Below the pieces are notes generated by a model. It ran no database searches and had not been told where the DNA came from. It was given only the letters and a program-made list of their open reading frames with translations. DNA of 64,000 nucleotides from Kibdelosporangium persicum. GTDB lineage: Bacteria > Actinomycetota > Actinomycetes > Mycobacteriales > Pseudonocardiaceae. The stretch is taken from assembly GCF_013280595.1 (NCBI RefSeq), contig NZ_JAAATY010000031.1, positions 1-64,000 on the forward strand. The letters run 5' to 3'. This document shows positions 63,974-64,000 of the stretch, piece after piece; positions within the stretch are counted from its first letter, which is position 1; every line of letters starts with the position of its first letter. A program made the translations under genes and the position numbers.

Positions 63974-64000
63974 ATACTTAGCATACCTTATGAATTGGTG

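Overview
The window is high-GC actinobacterial chromosome. Four things point to Pseudonocardiales (Amycolatopsis/Kibdelosporangium/Lentzea-like): sepH, the serC / DUF2537 / TrmH block, many DUF3558/DUF4232-type lipoproteins, and frequent GTG/TTG starts with 4-bp GTGA/ATGA overlaps. No rRNA, tRNA, phage, transposase or CRISPR was seen. The order gltA - citA-like citrate synthase - serC - sepH - DUF2537 - TrmH-like methyltransferase - MarR matches, from memory, the Rv0896 to Rv0880 block of Mycobacterium tuberculosis. The backbone is therefore core chromosome with accessory genes inserted.

Layout. 0.2-8.3 kb: secreted C39-like peptidase, PadR regulator, TAT-exported metallophosphoesterase, a divergent oxidoreductase/HxlR pair, a GGCT-like protein and three small envelope proteins. 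8.3-14.1 kb: an ether-lipid/glycerol-phosphate locus (AGPS-like flavoprotein, TetR, GlpD) and a NatAB-like ABC exporter. 14.3-19.5 kb: citrate synthase, sugar kinase, acyl-CoA dehydrogenase, amidohydrolase. 19.5-27 kb: tandem-repeat array, toxin-antitoxin-like pair, aldose epimerase, secreted trypsin-like protease, TetR/MBL pair, MFS and APC transporters. 27.3-32.5 kb: pdxH and a complete ureABCFGD urease operon. 32.6-40.1 kb: ornithine-cyclodeaminase-like enzyme, second citrate synthase, then P450 - ABC exporter - NarL-type two-component system. 40.1-52.3 kb: serC, a beta-lactamase-fold hydrolase, small proteins, a lipoprotein/adaptor/MacB-like efflux operon with divergent OmpR-type two-component system, GT87 transferase and sepH. 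52.3-64 kb: decayed membrane-protein gene, heterodimeric ABC exporter, DUF2537, TrmH, glutamate-cysteine ligase-like enzyme, TetR, heme oxygenase, superoxide dismutase, MFS exporter and MarR.

Non-coding structure is the most unusual part. (1) A dispersed palindrome with arms CTCGTGAGTGTTTATC occurs six times (156, 11912, 32597, 40104, 52283, 56832), always at gene 3' ends; once it supplies the end of the glpD reading frame. (2) Four sites match the actinobacterial RecA-independent DNA-damage promoter TTGTCR-N11-TANNNT with exact spacing, yet have no obvious damage gene downstream: two point outward around two DnaA-box-like 9-mers in an otherwise empty gap, and two lie in a 59-bp repeated cassette. 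(3) A 22-bp tandem array ends next to the toxin gene. (4) Two IdeR/DtxR-like iron boxes occur, one before heme oxygenase and one between convergent genes just before a strong hairpin, which suggests a small iron-regulated RNA. (5) Many regulators appear to be transcribed as leaderless mRNAs, with a -10 hexamer 6-8 nt before the start codon.
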